DNA of 39,074 bases from positions 1 to 39,074 of the forward strand of contig JADYZI010000212.1 of the NCBI GenBank assembly GCA_020853255.1. Direction: 5' to 3'. Position 1 is the stretch's first letter. Each line of letters begins with the position of its first letter. The stretch comes from Acidobacteriota bacterium (GTDB taxonomy: Bacteria; Acidobacteriota; Blastocatellia; Pyrinomonadales; Pyrinomonadaceae). The translations under genes were made by a program, and so were the position numbers. The notes under the pieces are model-generated. The model was not told the DNA's origin and searched no databases. It was given only the letters and a program-made list of their open reading frames with translations. Shown here one piece after another: positions 34,334-39,074 of this stretch.

Positions 34334-35704
34334 ATGACCTTACCGAACCGGATCGCATTCCTTTTGATGATCTTAGTGATTGTGTTGACCACGGTCCTAT
34401 ACGGTACTGTCCATCAACCCGTGCTCGCGCTTTTTTATGTCGCGGTTGCCCTGATGGTGGTCCTCTGGGCCGCCGATGCCTTTCGAACAGGAGCGGTCGA
34501 GATCAGTTCCTCAAAACTTCAGATACCCTTCTATGCAGTAGCGGCATATGGACTGGTCCAGGCAATACCATTTGGCTCGATCGGTGAAATAGCCGGTCTG
34601 CCGGACATTCCACTTACGATATCATTCGATCCGTTCGCGACCGAGATGTCGGCGCTCCATTACCTTTCGCTTGGACTCTTCTTTTCAGTTTCGCTGGTAT
34701 TGATAAACTCGGCTGGCCGCATTCGCCGGCTTGTTATCATCATCGCTATTTTCGGTTTCGCTTACGCATTTTTTGCGATCCTGCAAGCTGTGCTTAGCCC
34801 CGGAAAGATCTACGGCATTTACGAGGCCCGTTCCGCTCAACCCTTCGGTTCGTTCGTCAATCGCAACAACTTTGCGGCGTACATGGAAATGACGATCGCG
34901 GTCCCGCTGGGAATGCTTTTTTCAGGATCGGTCGCGCGGGACAAGCGTCTGTTGTATATAACGGGCATTGCGCTGATGGGCGTTGCGTTGCTGCTCAGCG
35001 GATCACGCGGCGGGCTTATCGCATTGCTTGCTGAGGTCATTCTGCTTGTCGTCTTGACCACCGGAGCGAAAAGCCGCGGCCGGCTGATCGTCAAGGTGGG
35101 CCTTGCCTCTCTCCTTATCGCAGGGATCATCGTCGGCTCGATCTTTGTTGGAGGTGAAAGCACTCTGACACGGATCGCAGAGACCACTGCCTCCGGCGAT
35201 GTGACAACGGACCGTAGCCACATCTGGTCCGTAACCACCAAAGTGATCGTCAATTCGATGCCGCTAGGTGCCGGCCTTGGGGCGCTTGGGGCGGCTTACA
35301 CGCCGTTTGATACATACAGCGGCCTTGCTCGTGTCGAGCAGGCACATAACGATTACCTGCAGGTCGCAGCGGATGCCGGAGTCGTTGGGATCATCATTGG
35401 ACTATTTTTTCTGTTCTGGCTGTTTCGCCAGGGTATGGCCAGCGCCGCGGTCGCGAATTCATACCGGCGCGGCGTCGCGATAGGCGCGGTGGTGGGATGC
35501 TTTGCCGTGCTGGTTCACAGTATCTTTGATTTTGTCCTGCACATTACCGCGGTCACCGTGATGTTCATTACCTTGATGACGCTGCTGGTGGCATGCCGGC
35601 AAAGCTATGACGATGATGTTGCCAATGCGGAGACCAAAAAACGGGGGCAGCCGCCGCCGCCCGCAAAGCTGACACCGATCGGGGCCGCAAAGCGAAGCAT
35701 CTAA
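34334..35704 (+). CDS. O-antigen ligase / polymerase family protein
   Basis: 456 aa with about 11-12 TM helices. The Wzy_C-type region shows GSRGGLIALLAEV and the large periplasmic loop ends with RVEQAHNDYLQVAADAG, containing the His typical of WaaL-like enzymes. FGSFVNRNNFAAYMEM is another family block. Such proteins either polymerise repeat units or transfer undecaprenyl-linked glycan to lipid A core or to protein. Which acceptor is used cannot be told from sequence. The last gene of the polysaccharide operon, it converges on lptD with only 8 bases between the stops. Confidence 0.88.
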   Translation: MTLPNRIAFLLMILVIVLTTVLYGTVHQPVLALFYVAVALMVVLWAADAFRTGAVEISSSKLQIPFYAVAAYGLVQAIPFGSIGEIAGLPDIPLTISFDPFATEMSALHYLSLGLFFSVSLVLINSAGRIRRLVIIIAIFGFAYAFFAILQAVLSPGKIYGIYEARSAQPFGSFVNRNNFAAYMEMTIAVPLGMLFSGSVARDKRLLYITGIALMGVALLLSGSRGGLIALLAEVILLVVLTTGAKSRGRLIVKVGLASLLIAGIIVGSIFVGGESTLTRIAETTASGDVTTDRSHIWSVTTKVIVNSMPLGAGLGALGAAYTPFDTYSGLARVEQAHNDYLQVAADAGVVGIIIGLFFLFWLFRQGMASAAVANSYRRGVAIGAVVGCFAVLVHSIFDFVLHITAVTVMFITLMTLLVACRQSYDDDVANAETKKRGQPPPPAKLTPIGAAKRSI

Positions 35705-35712
35705 GCGCCAGA

Positions 35713-38355
35713 TTATCGCAGGCCTGTTCCAAATTGTTCTGTTCCAAAAGCGCCGATGCCGTTCAGACGGAAGCTGAAAAGCAACCGGTTCTCGTTGCGC
35801 GGGCCGACGTTGAGGCTGTTCCATTGGAGGACGAGGGCACAGCAATCGTAAGCGTAACCGACGGTATAGAGCGAAGAGATCAGCGGTGAAAGGCGCGAGG
35901 CACGACGGTTCTCAAAATCAAAAAAGACGGCCGCTCCAGCATAGAGCCCTTTATTGCGGTCGCCAATGAAGATCGATGGACTCCATTGAGATCCACGCAG
36001 TGTGCCTGGTTCCTTAATGACCGCGGATGTCGATGGCTTGGCGAACTGGGCCGCAAGCGACGGGATCAGGTCAACTGCCCGTGTGTAATAGAATGTCTGA
36101 AAAACCTTCAGCATCCGGGTGTCATAGCCGACGGTGGCCGAAATTGCCCGGAGAGCATCTCCCTGTGTTCCTACATCCATTCGTGTATTGAAGAAAATTG
36201 TCCGCTGCGGCCGATATGTCATATCGACACTGATCGGCGAGAAGCGGCGGGCGACACCACCGAAGGTATAGAATGACAGATCGGTGATCGGGGCTATCTG
36301 GTTTCGCCGTCCCGGCACAAGGGCGCCGCCAAATGTCCTGTCAAAAAAATATTTGCCGCGAACCACCAAAGTGAAAACCTCGTAAGGCTGTATAGAAAGC
36401 TCATCTTTCTTCCTTTTGGCATGGTTAGCCAGGATCGCGTCCACGGACGAAACGGCGTCCGTACGTTCGGCCTGCCGCGGCAGCCCATCGATGTTCTCAA
36501 CCCGTTCGCCCGATGACGCCAACTGCACGCGGTTTCCCGCCGCGAGAGATGAAAGCTCACGTTTTGCTTCGGACGTTACGGCTTCGGAATAGCGGCGCGT
36601 ATAGAATCGGTTCGCAATGCCGAATTCTATCTCATTGGTATCCGTGATCGTGTCCAACTGGTCGAACCGGATGATGCTCTGAAAATTGTCGATACCTTTG
36701 ATGTACCGGTACGTCGCGAAAGGTTCGATAACATGCCGAAACCTGAACTCGTTATTCTTCCCATAGTAATTCTTCGCCAGTGCGACAGGCCGTACATCGA
36801 ATTTGAACTCACCATACTTTCTTAAGGTGTCTGTTTCAGTAAGCCTACGCATGTCGTTGAACGAATTAGAGTAATACGTTAACCGCATTGAGCCTGAGGC
36901 AGTAAAATTGACGTACTTGGTATTGATCGGCACCGTTACCTGCGGGTAGGCGTCGTATCGGAGATTGAACAGCGATGTTCGTATCGGATCGGTCCCGGTT
37001 TGTGCCTGGTAAAGCGCAAGATCGTTTACCGTCTCGCGCCGCGATGTGCCCTCGATGCCGGTTTTGAATGAGAAATAAACGCCTTTCAAAAACGACAACC
37101 GCGAAGGCCTTTTCTCAAAATGAACACTCGGGAGGTTATTGATCCCAATGGTCACGTTTGGGATCGAGATGACCTGAGTGCGGGCGAGCAGGTCAAGGGT
37201 GTAGTTCGTCCAGCTTTTGTTGGCAAACGCCTGGGAAACTTCGATAGGTGAAATTATTTGCTGTATGCCGTCTGAGAATATCTGGCGAAAGGCGAGATTT
37301 GATGTGACCCGCATGTCGGCCGCACCGGTCCAGCCATTTGAAAAGTACTGTACACCTTCGGCATAAAAGATCGAGCCGCCCTGGTCCGGATGGGTCGCAT
37401 CTTCTTTGGCGCCGAAGATCCGGTCCTTGACCGCGTAAAGGCCGAAGTTCAGGAATGAGCGGTCGTTGCTGCGTGTCCGCATGTCGAAACCATAGCCTAC
37501 GCCGCGCGAGGTATAAACGTCGCCGCGGAACGTTATGTCCGCCGAACGGCCGAGCGTTTGAAAGTAGGCCCCTTGCAGGCGAACACCTTTGTTGCCGGAA
37601 AAGCCGAATGTAGGTGTAAGAAATCCCGATTGCCGATCACGCTCTTTTATTGGGATCGAAATATATGGTATCGGTATCACGGGCACGTCCTTGATCCGGA
37701 ATTTGCCGTTTTTCAGCTTCAGTTTATCGTTGAATTTTATTGTTGCCTCATCGGCGGTGAATGACCACTTCGGTACAGCCTCATCACAGGCGGTGAACTT
37801 TCCTTTTGTGACCACGATCTCGTCGATCTTTGTCCGGTCAACACGCTCGGCTGTGAAATAGATGATGGTGCCGTCGTTCGTTTGGTTGGTGAAACCGGTC
37901 GAATCTTCGAAATGTCCGAGTTTTGTCTTTAAAAAAAAGACGGCGCGTGCACCAGTTATGCGTTGGTCGTCGCCTTCGTCAAAAACAACACTGCCTTCGG
38001 CCACCATCTTGTCTTCGCCCTCGTACAACACGATCTTATCTGCCTGCATTCGGTATTTGCCGTATCGGGCGTCGACGTTGCCGGTGTAGGTTAGGATACG
38101 ACTGCCTTCCTGCCCTTCAACGGACTGATTCTCGGAGTAGACCACGACGTTGCCCGACGCGATAGCACTGTCATCATCGGTTCGGCGGGTCTTTGGCGGT
38201 TTGATGCTTTGTTCGGGTGCGACGGGGTTAATGTTCGGCGTATCAGTTAATGGATTCGCGACCTGCCGTTCGACGGGGTTGGGATCTTGTGCCGCGGCGT
38301 CGCAAAAAAACAGTCCGGCGAGCAGTGCGGCAATGATCACTTTCGGCAGGTGCAT
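35713..38355 (-). CDS. lptD: LPS-assembly protein LptD
   Basis: 880 aa. Signal peptide about 1-22 (IIAALLAGLFFCDAAAQ). The OstA/LptA-like beta-jellyroll spans about 65-235 (NVDARYGKYRMQADKIVLYE, KMVAEGSVVFDE). The large C-terminal barrel follows (FLTPTFGFSGNKGVRLQGAYF and many amphipathic strands). Cys residues in FTACDEAV and in the adjacent pair YDCCALVLQW could form the disulphide network seen in LptD of model species. It inserts LPS into the outer leaflet with LptE, which was not found here. Its presence shows that this organism exports LPS or a related glycolipid. Confidence 0.93.
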   Translation of the reverse strand: MHLPKVIIAALLAGLFFCDAAAQDPNPVERQVANPLTDTPNINPVAPEQSIKPPKTRRTDDDSAIASGNVVVYSENQSVEGQEGSRILTYTGNVDARYGKYRMQADKIVLYEGEDKMVAEGSVVFDEGDDQRITGARAVFFLKTKLGHFEDSTGFTNQTNDGTIIYFTAERVDRTKIDEIVVTKGKFTACDEAVPKWSFTADEATIKFNDKLKLKNGKFRIKDVPVIPIPYISIPIKERDRQSGFLTPTFGFSGNKGVRLQGAYFQTLGRSADITFRGDVYTSRGVGYGFDMRTRSNDRSFLNFGLYAVKDRIFGAKEDATHPDQGGSIFYAEGVQYFSNGWTGAADMRVTSNLAFRQIFSDGIQQIISPIEVSQAFANKSWTNYTLDLLARTQVISIPNVTIGINNLPSVHFEKRPSRLSFLKGVYFSFKTGIEGTSRRETVNDLALYQAQTGTDPIRTSLFNLRYDAYPQVTVPINTKYVNFTASGSMRLTYYSNSFNDMRRLTETDTLRKYGEFKFDVRPVALAKNYYGKNNEFRFRHVIEPFATYRYIKGIDNFQSIIRFDQLDTITDTNEIEFGIANRFYTRRYSEAVTSEAKRELSSLAAGNRVQLASSGERVENIDGLPRQAERTDAVSSVDAILANHAKRKKDELSIQPYEVFTLVVRGKYFFDRTFGGALVPGRRNQIAPITDLSFYTFGGVARRFSPISVDMTYRPQRTIFFNTRMDVGTQGDALRAISATVGYDTRMLKVFQTFYYTRAVDLIPSLAAQFAKPSTSAVIKEPGTLRGSQWSPSIFIGDRNKGLYAGAAVFFDFENRRASRLSPLISSLYTVGYAYDCCALVLQWNSLNVGPRNENRLLFSFRLNGIGAFGTEQFGTGLR

Positions 38356-38499
38356 GATGTGCAGAGCGCTTTTGAGATGATAGTCGAAAACGCGTAAACG
38401 ATAAAGTTAGCCGACCTTAGGAGAGTTTGTGAGTAGACAATGGATGCTGACACGCGATGCGTGGGTTGCACCGGTGCATAACCGGGCGGCGTCGTCCGT

Positions 38500-39021
38500 T
38501 CATTTTGCGAACAACTCAATGACAAAAAAGTCAGTATTGTTCACATGTGAAAGCGTCCCTTGGGTGAATGGAGGCTGCAAAAGGTCGTTCGCCGGATATG
38601 ACGTCGCCTGAATCCCTTCGTCCGAACTCATTTCGCTTTGAGTTACAAGTTCTTTCGGAAACCACTTTTCACTTGAGATCGAGGTCGGCTTACCGGTCCC
38701 GGTCTTCGACGCCGAATCAATGAGCTTTCGCGTTTCGTCCGGAGTCAATTGAATTACGGCCAGCAAACGCCGACTTTGTCCAGATTCGGCGGCGAAATCC
38801 TTCCATACCAGGTCCTCGGGCTCGTAGGGAAGTTTTATCAGGGTGCCAAGTTCGTCCGCGTTGTCCTTGGCGCCTTCCATGCCCGGTTCGATCGCGCGAT
38901 TCGAGTTGGCCCGGTTCGCCGCCGCGTTGTTCGCTTCCGAAACGGGTGCCCTCTCGCATCCGACAGCGAGTTGAATGAGCACGGAAAGTGCTAGAATGAG
39001 CGCGGCCCTGTGAAAAAGCAT
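38500..39021 (-). CDS. Putative lipoprotein of unknown function
   Basis: 173 aa from ATG 39021; an in-frame ATG at 39048 adds nine residues. The lipobox LAVGC follows the hydrophobic stretch ALILALSVLIQLAV, so lipidation at this Cys is predicted. Next is a low-complexity Asn/Ala linker (NNAAANRANSNR), then a mixed domain (VWKDFAAES, LLAVIQLTPDETRKLI, WFPKELV, ...NNTDFFVIELFAK). No family recognised. It is transcribed towards lptD with a 144-base gap, so it may share an envelope role, though nothing identifies it as LptE. Confidence 0.7.
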   Translation of the reverse strand: MLFHRAALILALSVLIQLAVGCERAPVSEANNAAANRANSNRAIEPGMEGAKDNADELGTLIKLPYEPEDLVWKDFAAESGQSRRLLAVIQLTPDETRKLIDSASKTGTGKPTSISSEKWFPKELVTQSEMSSDEGIQATSYPANDLLQPPFTQGTLSHVNNTDFFVIELFAK

Positions 39022-39074
39022 TTTGGTATTGTAGTGGCAGACGATCATCTTTGCAATTTGCTCGCAGCCAGGCC

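Overview
The window reads as chromosomal DNA of a Gram-negative (two-membrane) bacterium, most likely an Acidobacteriota member near Blastocatellia. It encodes LptD, a beta-barrel protein, a tripartite RND efflux system and an O-antigen ligase, so an outer membrane is certain. The phylum call is inference. It rests on gene style: a secreted TPR-CHAT protein beside an ECF-type sigma factor and a membrane protein of anti-sigma layout, a split KdpD, and an RHS-repeat relic. No rRNA, tRNA, CRISPR array or intact transposase was seen.

Layout. 350-5395: a secreted TPR-CHAT protease-like protein, an ECF-like sigma factor and a one-TM protein of anti-sigma type, probably one operon. 5666-9923: three exported proteins on the + strand, each start set by a clear Shine-Dalgarno: a DNRLRE/tail-fibre-like/seven-blade propeller protein, an M29 aminopeptidase homologue that seems to have lost its metal ligands, and a jelly-roll domain protein. 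9924-12430: a genomic scar with an RHS fragment (-), a SWIM-type C-terminal fragment with an in-frame stop (+), an N-terminally truncated HipA kinase (-) and a small exported ORF with an apparent frameshift.

12431-21371: a complete Kdp potassium-uptake locus. The order is KdpD-like histidine kinase half, kdpE, 2-TM protein, beta-barrel protein, 35-aa membrane peptide, kdpF, kdpA, kdpB, kdpC, then a separate KdpD N-terminal/USP half. The sensor is therefore split in two genes flanking the transporter. 21885-28555: a heavy-metal efflux operon (DUF6660-like protein, TolC-family outer membrane factor, periplasmic adaptor, CzcA-type RND pump, short PII-like protein). 28595-31769: mgtC-like (-), secreted M28 peptidase (+), a three-copy REP-like palindrome, and nth (-).

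31857-35704: a surface-polysaccharide operon (DegT/DnrJ/EryC1 aminotransferase, membrane-anchored TPR protein with a carbohydrate-binding-like C-terminus, O-antigen ligase). It converges on 35713-39021 (-), which encodes a lipoprotein followed by LptD. The right end is thus devoted to the cell envelope.

Most interesting points: the expanded kdp operon with split KdpD and an unannotated 35-aa membrane peptide overlapping kdpF; the PII-like protein coupled to the RND pump; the likely catalytically dead M29 homologue; the propeller protein whose repeat phase predicts ring closure; and the REP-like triple palindrome abutting nth.
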